Source: Achromobacter spanius (GTDB lineage Bacteria > Pseudomonadota > Gammaproteobacteria > Burkholderiales > Burkholderiaceae_B). From it: DNA of 64,000 nt. Both the position numbers and the translations under genes were made by a program. Under the pieces are notes generated by a model that was not told where the DNA came from, did not search any database, and was given only the letters and a program-made list of their open reading frames with translations. The stretch covers positions 4,216,001 to 4,280,000 of the forward strand of contig NZ_CP121261.1 in assembly GCF_029637605.1 (NCBI RefSeq). The letters run 5' to 3'. Shown in pieces: positions 26,485 through 34,640 of this stretch (the stretch's first letter is position 1; every line of letters starts with the position of its first letter).

Positions 26485-27609
26485 ATGGCAGTCAGCTTTA
26501 TAGACTTGCGCCGCTTCGAGTCGGGTTTTCAGGAAGCATGGCAACGCCAGGTCGCGGAGATGTCGGCACGAGCCGAGTTTATTGGCGGACAGAGCGTTTC
26601 TCGACTGGAAGAGCGACTCCGTGAAGCCACGGGCGCCCGCGAAGTGGTGAGTTGCGCGAACGGCACCGACGCCCTCCAACTGGCATTGCGCGCCGTTGGT
26701 GTGGGCCGTGACGATATCGTGCTGGTGCCGGACCTCACTTTCTGGGCGACTTACGAAGCCGTTGTGAACGTCAACGCCACGCCGTACACGGTTGACTGCA
26801 ACAAGGCAGACCAAAGCCTGGACGTGGACCTGGTTGCCGAATTGCTCGGCACGGTCAAGCCCAAGGCCGTCATCGTGGTGCACCTGTACGGCTGGGGCAC
26901 GGCTCGTCTGGCTGAACTGCGCAAGCTGTGCCGCGATGCGGGTGTTGCACTGATCGAAGACTCCGCTCAGGCATATGGCGTGAAGGTCGACGGCGATTCC
27001 ATTTTCAAGGGCGCCCACATCGCGACCACCTCGTTCTACCCGGCAAAAGTGCTGGGCGCGGCTGGAGACGGCGGCGCCGTGTTCTGCGAAGATAAGACGT
27101 TGGCCGACACGGTGCGCCGACTGTCCAACCATGGTCGCACCGCCCATTACGGCCACGGCGACGTGGGTTGGAACTCCCGCCTGGATTCGCTGCAGGCCGC
27201 CTTCCTGAACCTGAGCTTGGATCACATTGACGCGCGCCTTGAATCGCGCCGCGCCTCCGCGAACCTCTATCGCGAAAAACTTGGGAATCGTTTCCCGAGC
27301 TTTACCGTTGCAGATGCACCGGCCGGTTACGAAGAAAATGGTTACTGCAACGTGAGCTTCGTGGACGACTTGGCCGTCAAGGCGCGCCTGGAAGCCGCGC
27401 TGAAGGAAAAGCAAATCGGCTTTGGCAATATCTACCCCTCGCCCTTGTCCAAGCAACCCGGCGCGGCAGCCTACCTTAAGGGTCAAGCCGGCGGCGAGAC
27501 GGCGGCGTGGCTGTGCAGCCATGTGATCAACCTGCCGTTGTTCCCCTATATGACTGACAGCGAAATCGCCGAAGTTGTGGACACGGTCAGCGCCGTTCTG
27601 AGCGCCTGA
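26485..27609 (+). CDS. DegT/DnrJ-family sugar aminotransferase (second set)
   Basis: A 374-residue PLP-dependent nucleotide-sugar aminotransferase. Motifs: CANGTDALQLALRAVGV, DIVLVPDLTFWATYEAV, LIEDSAQAYG, and the Schiff-base lysine in TTSFYPAKVLGAAGDGG; HYGHGDVGWNSRLDSLQAAFL is the usual substrate-loop region. It has its own TTGGAG ribosome site after an 86-base gap in which TTGACA occurs at 26411 without a well-spaced -10. It begins a three-gene cassette with the next two genes, so it probably aminates the keto sugar they handle, perhaps at C3. Confidence 0.9.
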   Translation: MAVSFIDLRRFESGFQEAWQRQVAEMSARAEFIGGQSVSRLEERLREATGAREVVSCANGTDALQLALRAVGVGRDDIVLVPDLTFWATYEAVVNVNATPYTVDCNKADQSLDVDLVAELLGTVKPKAVIVVHLYGWGTARLAELRKLCRDAGVALIEDSAQAYGVKVDGDSIFKGAHIATTSFYPAKVLGAAGDGGAVFCEDKTLADTVRRLSNHGRTAHYGHGDVGWNSRLDSLQAAFLNLSLDHIDARLESRRASANLYREKLGNRFPSFTVADAPAGYEENGYCNVSFVDDLAVKARLEAALKEKQIGFGNIYPSPLSKQPGAAAYLKGQAGGETAAWLCSHVINLPLFPYMTDSEIAEVVDTVSAVLSA

Positions 27610-27632
27610 CGTCCGCACCACTGGAGCATGAC

Positions 27633-28595
27633 ATGAAATACGCAATCATCGGCGTCGGCAACATGGGTAAGAACCACGCCCGAGCCGTGCACGAGCTTGG
27701 CTTGACGGAATTGGTGGCCGTCGCCGACTCTTCGACGCAAACCGTCAATTCGATCGCCAAGCTGTACAACTGCCAGGCATTCGACGACTACATCAAGATG
27801 CTGGACGAGTGCGAAATCGATGCAGTGTCGATCTGCGTTCCGACCACGCTGCACGCCAGCGTTGCAACGGAATGCCTGCGCCGCGGCAAGCACGTTCTGC
27901 TCGAAAAGCCCATCGCTCCCACCGTCGAGGAAGGCCTGCAATTGCAGTCTTTCGCAAAGGAACAAGGGGTGCAGTTGATGATCGGTCACATCGAGCGCTT
28001 CAACCCCGCCGTCGTGAAGGTCAAGGAACTGCTGCGCAACAATGAGATCGGCCGCGTCGTTTCCATCATGGCGCGCCGCGTCGGCATTTTCCCGCCGCAA
28101 ATCCGCGACGCGAATATCGCCGTGGATCTGGCGATCCACGATCTGGATATCGTCAGCTATCTGCTGGACGAATTCCCGACCGATGTGACCTCGGACAAGC
28201 GCCGCAACCACATCGAATTGCGTGAAGACTCCGTAGAGTTCTTCCTCCGTTATCCTTCGGCTGCCGCTTACGTGCAAGCCAACTGGATCACGCCGGTGAA
28301 GATTCGCAAATTGAACATCACTGGCACCGATGGCTATCTGGAGATGGATTACATCAACCAGAAGATTCAGTTCTATAAGAGCAACTACGAAAAATACCGC
28401 GATGAACCCGGCCACATTACGGGGTACTCGGACTACGTACTGAAATACATGGAGCCGGACCTCGTCGAGATTCAGGTCGCCAAACGCGAGCCATTGAAGG
28501 AACAGATTTCCTACTTCGTTCGCGCCATTAACAACGGCGAACAGATCGACAACTCGTTTGCCATTCAAGCGCTTCGAATCGCCCTCCAAGCCTAG
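27633..28595 (+). CDS. Gfo/Idh/MocA nucleotide-sugar dehydrogenase (second set)
   Basis: A 320-residue NAD(P)-dependent oxidoreductase: Rossmann motif IIGVGNMGKNHARAV, then PTTLHASVATECLRRGKHVLLEKPIAPT with EKP, MIGHIERFNPAV, and VDLAIHDLDIVSYLL in the catalytic region. It is shorter than WlbA and differs in its C-terminal half. Family members paired with a DegT aminotransferase include GnnA-type UDP-GlcNAc 3-dehydrogenases. With the neighbours on each side it would give a 3-amino sugar that is then acetylated. Well-placed GGAG upstream. Confidence 0.88.
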   Translation: MKYAIIGVGNMGKNHARAVHELGLTELVAVADSSTQTVNSIAKLYNCQAFDDYIKMLDECEIDAVSICVPTTLHASVATECLRRGKHVLLEKPIAPTVEEGLQLQSFAKEQGVQLMIGHIERFNPAVVKVKELLRNNEIGRVVSIMARRVGIFPPQIRDANIAVDLAIHDLDIVSYLLDEFPTDVTSDKRRNHIELREDSVEFFLRYPSAAAYVQANWITPVKIRKLNITGTDGYLEMDYINQKIQFYKSNYEKYRDEPGHITGYSDYVLKYMEPDLVEIQVAKREPLKEQISYFVRAINNGEQIDNSFAIQALRIALQA

Positions 28596-28604
28596 GAAAG
28601 CATT

Positions 28605-29141
28605 GTGACCAGCGAAAAGAAATTCTTCATTCATGCCACCGCGGAAGTCTCGGCCAAGGCCGATATCGGTGACGGCACCAAAATCTGGAATTACGCACAG
28701 GTGCGTGAGGGCGTAACGCTCGGCAGCGAGTGCATCGTCGGGAAGAACGTTTACATCGATTTCGATGTGCGCATCGGTTCGCGCTGCAAGATCCAGAATA
28801 ATTGTTCGATTTATCACGGCGCCGAGCTGGAAGACGGCGTGTTCGTCGGCCCGCACGTTATTCTGACCAATGACAAGAAACCGCGCGCCATTGCGCCCGA
28901 CGGCTCTCTCAAAGGGAATGCGGATTGGGTCGTCGGCCCGATCCGTATTTGCTACGGCGCCGCGCTGGGTGCGGGCTCCATCATCCTGCCCAACGTGACC
29001 GTCGGACGTTTCGCTCTCGTTGGTGCGGGCGCGGTCGTCACTCGTGACGTGCCCGATTACGCGTTGGTCGCCGGCAACCCTGCCCAAGTGATTGGATGGG
29101 TGGATGCCGATGGCAATCGCGTGGAACAGCCGCCTGCCTGA
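28605..29141 (+). CDS. Hexapeptide-repeat sugar N-acetyltransferase (second set)
   Basis: A 178-residue left-handed beta-helix acyltransferase (IGDGTKIWNYAQVREGVTLG, VGKNVYIDFDVRIG, CKIQNNCSIYHG, LGAGSIILPNVTVGRFALVGAGAVVTRDVPDYALVAGNPA). It closely resembles WlbB in layout but is shorter at the C-terminus. Start GTG, preceded by AGGAAAG. It ends the second amino-sugar cassette; a strong intrinsic terminator follows within 50 bases. Acetylation of a 3-amino (or 4-amino) nucleotide sugar is the likely role. Confidence 0.9.
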   Translation: MTSEKKFFIHATAEVSAKADIGDGTKIWNYAQVREGVTLGSECIVGKNVYIDFDVRIGSRCKIQNNCSIYHGAELEDGVFVGPHVILTNDKKPRAIAPDGSLKGNADWVVGPIRICYGAALGAGSIILPNVTVGRFALVGAGAVVTRDVPDYALVAGNPAQVIGWVDADGNRVEQPPA

Positions 29142-29186
29142 TAAACCGGGGCGCCGCGAACGCGATGTCCTGACAATCAATTTTGC

Positions 29187-29214
29187 GGCCGATCCTGATG
29201 GAGCGGCCCTTTTT
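29187..29214 (+). terminator. Intrinsic terminator inside the polysaccharide locus
   Basis: GGCCGATCC and GGAGCGGCC pair with a single mismatch around the loop TGAT and are followed by CTTTTT. It separates the second amino-sugar cassette from the amidotransferase gene, whose ATG is only 18 bases further on and has no obvious Shine-Dalgarno sequence. Confidence 0.7.
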
Positions 29215-29231
29215 GCTTAAGCCATATAGCC

Positions 29232-31154
29232 ATGTGCGGAATTATTGGAATTCTCTCGACAAGTAAAGGGCGCGCCGAATGGCCGCCCATGGAACAACTG
29301 CTTGACACCATCCGCCACCGCGGTCCAGACGGAAACGGTGTCGAGATGGAAGAGCGCGCCGATAGCTTCCTGAGTTTTGGCCACGCAAGGCTGGCAATTA
29401 TTGATCCGGAACATGGCCGCCAACCGATGACGACGACCGATGGCGCCCTTACCATCATTTTCAACGGCGAGATTTACAACTACCTGGAACTGCGCCGCGA
29501 ACTCATCGCGAAAGGGCATCCGATCCGTTCGTACTCCGACACGGAAGTGCTGCTGTACGCCTACCGGGAATGGGGCGAAAGCTGTCTGGATCGTTTGTTG
29601 GGCATGTTCGCGTTTGCCATCTGGGACCGCAAGAATCGCCGCGTGTTCTGCGCACGCGACCGCGTCGGCATCAAGCCCTTTTACTACTATTACGATGGTT
29701 CGAACTTTGTCTTCGCGTCGGAGATCAAGGCCATCCTGGCTACCGGCGCGGTGCAAGCGAAATCCGATGCGGCAGGCCTGAAGGACTACCTTACCTTTCA
29801 GTTCTGTCTGGGTGAAAAGACGCTGTTCGATCAGGTCCAGAAGCTCAAGCCGGGCTGGAAGCTGACCATTACCTTCGATGGTGACAAGCTTAAGCTCAAC
29901 CAAAGCGAGTACTGGGACGTCAACTACGACATCGACCACTCGCACGACGAACGCTGGTTCGTGGATCATCTGGCTGGCCTGATCGAGGATGCCACGCGCA
30001 TGCACCTGCGCTCGGACGTACCGCTGGGCGCGCATCTGTCCGGAGGACTGGATTCCAGCACGGTCGTGAGCCTGTCTTCAAGCCTGCTTAGCGGAGAACG
30101 ACTCAAGACGTTTACAGGTGCCTTTCCCGAAGGACCGCAATACGACGAGACGGGCTACGCCAAACTGGTCGCGCAAGCGTCAAACGCTGATTATCACGAG
30201 ATCTTCATCCAGGGCAAGGAACTGCCGGACATATTGCCCAAACTGATGTACTACATGGACGAGCCGCTAGCCGGCCCGGGCGTGATTCCTCAATACTATG
30301 TGTCGCACCTGGCCGCGCAACACGTCAAGGTCGTCTTGGGCGGCCAAGGCGGCGACGAGCTCTTCATCGGCTATGCGCGCTATCTGGTCGCTTATCTTGA
30401 GCAGTGCCTGTCGGGCGCCATCTACGAGACCGCGCACAACCAGCAGTACGCCGTGTCGCTGGAATCCATCGTCCCCAACCTGCCGTTGCTGCAGACCTAC
30501 CGGCCGATGCTGCAAGGGCTTTGGAGCGACGGCCTGTTCGAGTCGCCAGACAAGCGCTACTTCAAGCTGCTGGACCGCAGCGAGGGCATGACGCAGCTGT
30601 TTACATCTGACGTCACCGGCGGCAGCTATTCGCCCTTTGAGTCGATGCAAGAGATCTTCAATCGCAAGGGCCTGCATTCGCTCATCAACCAGATGACGTA
30701 TTTCGACCTGAAGGGTTCGCTGCCGGCGCTACTACACGTTGAAGACCGCACCAGCATGTCTGCCTCGCTGGAGTCGCGCGTGCCGCTGCTGGATCACCGA
30801 ATCGTCGAATTCATGGCCCGCATTCCGCCCAACATCAAATTCGCGGGCGGCCGGATGAAGCATTTATTCAAGGAAGCCGTGCGCAATACCGTCCCGCAGC
30901 CGATTTTTGATCGCAAGGACAAGATGGGCTTCCCCACACCGCTCGCACAATGGACCAAGGGCGTGGCGCGAGACTTCGTGCGTAGCATCCTGTTGTCGCC
31001 CAATGCGCGCCAACGCGGCTTGTACGACGTCGCTCAAATTGAACGCGTCTTGGAAAACGAACGCGAGTTCGGCCGTGTGGTGTGGGGCCTGCTGTGCTTG
31101 GAATTGTGGCACCGCATCTTCATCGATGGTGACATGAAACCGGCCGGAGTGTGA
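29232..31154 (+). CDS. Asparagine-synthase-like glutamine amidotransferase
   Basis: A 640-residue AsnB-family protein. The N-terminal glutaminase has the nucleophile Cys2 (MCGIIGILS) and RHRGPDGNG, IIFNGEIYNYLELR; the synthetase half has the PP-loop LSGGLDSSTV near residue 270 and GGQGGDELFIGYARY. Family members in O-antigen loci, such as WbmE in Bordetella and WbpS in Pseudomonas, amidate uronic acids to uronamides using glutamine and ATP. Given the wlb pathway here that is the likelier role than free asparagine synthesis. No clear ribosome binding site; an intrinsic terminator lies directly upstream. Confidence 0.9.
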   Translation: MCGIIGILSTSKGRAEWPPMEQLLDTIRHRGPDGNGVEMEERADSFLSFGHARLAIIDPEHGRQPMTTTDGALTIIFNGEIYNYLELRRELIAKGHPIRSYSDTEVLLYAYREWGESCLDRLLGMFAFAIWDRKNRRVFCARDRVGIKPFYYYYDGSNFVFASEIKAILATGAVQAKSDAAGLKDYLTFQFCLGEKTLFDQVQKLKPGWKLTITFDGDKLKLNQSEYWDVNYDIDHSHDERWFVDHLAGLIEDATRMHLRSDVPLGAHLSGGLDSSTVVSLSSSLLSGERLKTFTGAFPEGPQYDETGYAKLVAQASNADYHEIFIQGKELPDILPKLMYYMDEPLAGPGVIPQYYVSHLAAQHVKVVLGGQGGDELFIGYARYLVAYLEQCLSGAIYETAHNQQYAVSLESIVPNLPLLQTYRPMLQGLWSDGLFESPDKRYFKLLDRSEGMTQLFTSDVTGGSYSPFESMQEIFNRKGLHSLINQMTYFDLKGSLPALLHVEDRTSMSASLESRVPLLDHRIVEFMARIPPNIKFAGGRMKHLFKEAVRNTVPQPIFDRKDKMGFPTPLAQWTKGVARDFVRSILLSPNARQRGLYDVAQIERVLENEREFGRVVWGLLCLELWHRIFIDGDMKPAGV

Positions 31155-31156
31155 CG

Positions 31157-32392
31157 ATGACGGTTTCGTCTCCGTCAGTGGTAATGCTCACGGCGGACCG
31201 ACAAATTGACCGGCGGATTCTCCAGGAAGCCCAGAGCCTGCGCGCACGCGGTTGGCAAGTGACGCTTATCGCGATGCCCGAAGATGCACCGGCCCCGCTA
31301 CCCGCAGGGCTGGATGTCATTCGGGTGGGAGCGGGCAACACCGGCACGCCCTCGCGTGAGAGCTTCATCCTGGACGCCTACCGCGTCATCCGCTCCCTGC
31401 TGCCGATGAACGGGCGGTTGATGCGGTTCGCCAAGCAGGTCGCGTGGAGCTACGTTGTCGACCAGGAACAGTTCTACCAACGCTTGTATGGCGCATCGGC
31501 ACTTCAGTTCCGGCCCACGGTATTCGTGGCGCATGACTTGCCGATGCTGGCCGTGGCCCATCGCGCTGCCCACGCCTGTGGCGCGCGGCTCGTGTATGAC
31601 AGCCACGAGCTCTTTGCCGAACAGGAATTCTCGAATTCCGAACGAAAACGGTGGCGCCATATCGAAGGCCAACACATCGGCGCCTGTGACGCGGTCATCA
31701 CCGTGAACCCATCCATCGCGCGCGAACTCGAAACGCGCTACGAATTGGAAAATCCGGTCAACGTCATCTATAACGCGGCGTATCTCGAATCCCCATCGCC
31801 CGCCAAAGGCAAGCTTCGAAGGCAGCTTGGATTGCCCGATGACGCACGTATCCTATTAATGCAAGGCGGCCTGTCGGCCGGGCGCAATATTGACACCCTG
31901 GTACGGGCAATGGCCAAGGTCAAGACACAAGACGTACACTTGGTCCTGCTGGGGGATGGGCAAATCACGCGCTACCTCAAACGCATGGTGCGTTCGCTGC
32001 ATCTAGAGAATCGGGTTTATTTTCACCCGGCCGTGCCGCAACATGCACTACCTGAGTACACCATTGATGCGGACTTGGGGGTGATCCCCTACCTGGCCTC
32101 CTGTTTAAACAACCGCTATTGCACGCCGAACAAGCTGTTTGAATATGTGGCTGCTGAACTTCCCATGTTAGCCAGCGATCTTCCCGAAATCAGTCGTATC
32201 GTGAATGAATTCAATTTGGGCCTGACCACAGATTTCGGCTCCGAGGCATCGATCGCGCAGGGGATCGATAATTGCTTTGCCAAGTCAGATCGTCTAGTCC
32301 AATGGCGTCAAAATGCCGCGCGTGCCCGTAATCAGCTCTGTTGGGAACAAGAAGAAAGAAAGCTGATCTCGATTTTCGAGGCATTTCGGTGA
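31157..32392 (+). CDS. GT4-family glycosyltransferase
   Basis: A 411-residue GT-B enzyme, paralogous to that at 22656-24101: QIDRRILQEAQSL, FVAHDLPMLAVAHRA, YDSHELFAE, CDAVITVNPSIARELETRY, LLMQGGLSAGRNIDTLV, and YCTPNKLFEYVAAELPMLASDLPE. It lacks that protein's long Arg-rich insertion. GGAG lies seven bases before the ATG at 31157, which is why this start is preferred to the GTG at 31151 that overlaps the previous stop. Acts in the cytoplasm on the lipid-linked chain; donor unknown. Confidence 0.88.
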   Translation: MTVSSPSVVMLTADRQIDRRILQEAQSLRARGWQVTLIAMPEDAPAPLPAGLDVIRVGAGNTGTPSRESFILDAYRVIRSLLPMNGRLMRFAKQVAWSYVVDQEQFYQRLYGASALQFRPTVFVAHDLPMLAVAHRAAHACGARLVYDSHELFAEQEFSNSERKRWRHIEGQHIGACDAVITVNPSIARELETRYELENPVNVIYNAAYLESPSPAKGKLRRQLGLPDDARILLMQGGLSAGRNIDTLVRAMAKVKTQDVHLVLLGDGQITRYLKRMVRSLHLENRVYFHPAVPQHALPEYTIDADLGVIPYLASCLNNRYCTPNKLFEYVAAELPMLASDLPEISRIVNEFNLGLTTDFGSEASIAQGIDNCFAKSDRLVQWRQNAARARNQLCWEQEERKLISIFEAFR

Positions 32393-33639
32393 AGATAACT
32401 GTCGTCTATCAGTACTATCAAGGGCATAACGCGCCAGGTCACTCGCTTGTGTATGAGCTGACTCAGCATATGGCTGTCGATCACGACGTTTCCGTAGTAT
32501 CCGGTGAGGCCGGCTACATGGATCGCACCTTGAATCCAGTGCCTTGGTACCGCCGCCTGTTCCGCATGGAACAAGACGGTGGCGTCCAGGTATTGCGCAC
32601 GTATACATACGTGGAAAAAAAACGCAATGTGTTCGGCCGCATCCTCAACTTCATCTCGTTTTCGATTTCCTGCCCGCTAGGGTTGCTGTCCATCCGCAAG
32701 CCGGATATTGTGCTGGCGTCTTCTCCTCCCCTCATGCCGATGTTCACGGTAGCGCTGGTGTGCAAACTACGGCGCATTCCTTTCGTGATTGAGGTGCGCG
32801 ACCTGTGGCCCTCTTCCGCTGTGGAAATGGGCGTGCTGCGAAACAGGAAGATGATTTCGCTCATGGCCTGGATGGAACGGTTTCTATACAATCATTCAAA
32901 CGTGATCGTTGCGCTCACCGAAGGGATCCGCAAGGATATTGTCGATCGAGGCTGGCCGTCGGAGAAAGTCGAGGTCGTGACCTGCGGGGTGGACTTTGAT
33001 CGCCTGCACCCCGACGCGCACGGCCGGGAGCAGGTCCGAGCTCGCCACGGATGGAATAACAAGACAATCATTATGTATTTCGGCGCCCTAGGGGTTGCCA
33101 ACAATATGGCCGTCATCCTCGACGCAGCCAAGCTCCTGGAGAACCGGAAGGATCTATTATTCGTGCTGGTGGGTGATGGCGCCAAAAAAAACGAAACGTT
33201 GTCCCGCATTACCGCCGAACGCCTTGGCAATGTCCAGCTGCTTGATCCCGTTCCCAAGGACCAGGCTCGGCATTACCTTAGCGCGGCGGATATCGGCCTG
33301 ACGACGCTGCTGGACATTCCGCTGTTCCATGGCGCCATCCCCACCAAACTGCTGGACTATATGGCTTGCTGTCTGCCTGTCTTGTGCGGGATCAGGGGTG
33401 AGGCCGAACAGATCATGGCGAAGGGGCGTGCGGGTTACTGCTTTGAGCCGAATAATTCGGCAGCCCTGGCGGCGTGGGTTGAGCATCTGGCGCAATCGCC
33501 TGAGAAGCGTGCCGAGATGGGTGAGGCGGGTTTGGCCTATGTGCGGCAGCATTTTTCCGCCGCCGCCTCGCGTGAAAAGATGGTTCGCATCCTGTTGGGC
33601 GCGCCAGAGCGTCGCCCTGCCAAACGGACGAAGACATGA
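32389..33639 (+). CDS. WbuB-like GT4 glycosyltransferase
   Basis: A 416-residue GT-B glycosyltransferase beginning, from a GTG start in a GTGA overlap with GAGG upstream, with MKITVVYQYYQGHNAPGHSLVYEL, which is the hallmark N-terminus of WbuB-type enzymes (N-acetyl-L-fucosamine transferase and relatives). Further motifs: IEVRDLWPSSAVEMG, VTCGVDFDRLHP, MYFGALGVANNMAVILDAAKLL, and GAIPTKLLDYMACCLPVLCGIRGEAEQ with the donor-binding Glu. Being next to the initiating WbpL-like gene it probably adds the second sugar of the repeat or adaptor. Confidence 0.88.
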   Translation: MKITVVYQYYQGHNAPGHSLVYELTQHMAVDHDVSVVSGEAGYMDRTLNPVPWYRRLFRMEQDGGVQVLRTYTYVEKKRNVFGRILNFISFSISCPLGLLSIRKPDIVLASSPPLMPMFTVALVCKLRRIPFVIEVRDLWPSSAVEMGVLRNRKMISLMAWMERFLYNHSNVIVALTEGIRKDIVDRGWPSEKVEVVTCGVDFDRLHPDAHGREQVRARHGWNNKTIIMYFGALGVANNMAVILDAAKLLENRKDLLFVLVGDGAKKNETLSRITAERLGNVQLLDPVPKDQARHYLSAADIGLTTLLDIPLFHGAIPTKLLDYMACCLPVLCGIRGEAEQIMAKGRAGYCFEPNNSAALAAWVEHLAQSPEKRAEMGEAGLAYVRQHFSAAASREKMVRILLGAPERRPAKRTKT

Positions 33640-34640
33640 CGATTGCCGTTGCCCTGTTGGCCGGCGTCATCGCCTACCTGATCGCGTACGCGCTGATCCG
33701 GCACGCAGACCGCCTGCGTTTGATCGATGAGCCCAACGTCCGATCTTCGCATCAAAAGCGCACTCCTCGGGGTGGCGGTGCCGGCATCTTTGCGGCGGGG
33801 TTGCTCGTAGGCACCTGGCTGGCATGGCGATACGCATGGCCGACGGGCGCATATGTACTGGCGCTGTCATCCGTCATTGCTGTAATCGGTTTCCTGGACG
33901 ACCTGTATTCTCTGACCGCGCGTTCACGCTTGGCGGTGCAATTCGCGTGCTGCGGACTGTTGATCCTGGCCATGATGCCTGCGCAGATATGGCCATCAGC
34001 CGTCGGCTGGCTCGGTCTTGCCCTGCTGCTCGCGCTTGGCGTATGGTGGATCAACCTGTTCAATTTCATGGACGGCATTGACGCAATCGCCGCAACACAG
34101 GGGATATTCATGCTGGGCGCGGCCACCATGCTGTCCTTCCTGAACGCGCCTGAGGCAGCATCGAATCCAGCATGGATATGGATGGTCTCGCTCGTGGCCG
34201 CCATCGTCGGTTTTCTCTTGCTGAATTGGCCACCCGCGAAAATTTTCATGGGCGACGTGGGGAGCACCTACCTGGCGTTCATGATTCTTGCATTCGCCGT
34301 ATTTTCGGTCAGACAGGGCTGGCTATATCCGTCCACTTGGGCAATACTTGGCGCGATTTTTTTCACGGATGCCACCATCACACTCTTAACGCGCATTGCT
34401 CGCGGAGAACGGTGGCATGAGGCTCACCGCAGCCATGCGTATCAACGGCTTTCGCGCCGCTGGCAGGGTCATCGCCCCGTCGTCGCGTTCGCCGTCGCAT
34501 TCAACGTCTTGTGGATCCTTCCTTTGGCGCTTCTCAGTATTTATTGGGACAAGTTCGAATCCCTCTTCATTCTGTTCGCCTATGTCCCCCTGGTGGTGGG
34601 CGTAGTCCGTGTGGGTGGAGGGCGACCCGATGCTGCCTGA
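33636..34640 (+). CDS. WbpL/WecA-type undecaprenyl-phosphate sugar-1-phosphate transferase
   Basis: A 334-residue polytopic membrane enzyme (about ten helices) that starts chain synthesis by transferring an N-acetyl-amino-sugar phosphate to undecaprenyl phosphate. Family motifs are complete: FLDDLYSL (metal-binding DD), WINLFNFMDGIDAIAA, KIFMGDVGSTYLAF, and the HRSHAYQRLSRRW loop. Among Pseudomonas and Bordetella homologues this is WbpL/WlbG-like, using UDP-4-keto- or N-acetyl-fucosamine-type sugars made through the WbpM-like dehydratase next door. Overlaps both neighbours. Confidence 0.93.
   Translation: MTIAVALLAGVIAYLIAYALIRHADRLRLIDEPNVRSSHQKRTPRGGGAGIFAAGLLVGTWLAWRYAWPTGAYVLALSSVIAVIGFLDDLYSLTARSRLAVQFACCGLLILAMMPAQIWPSAVGWLGLALLLALGVWWINLFNFMDGIDAIAATQGIFMLGAATMLSFLNAPEAASNPAWIWMVSLVAAIVGFLLLNWPPAKIFMGDVGSTYLAFMILAFAVFSVRQGWLYPSTWAILGAIFFTDATITLLTRIARGERWHEAHRSHAYQRLSRRWQGHRPVVAFAVAFNVLWILPLALLSIYWDKFESLFILFAYVPLVVGVVRVGGGRPDAA

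Noticed and set aside
29232..31154. Housekeeping asparagine synthetase
   Set aside because: The fold fits, but the position in a uronic-acid polysaccharide locus makes uronate amidation the better reading; kept as an alternative only.
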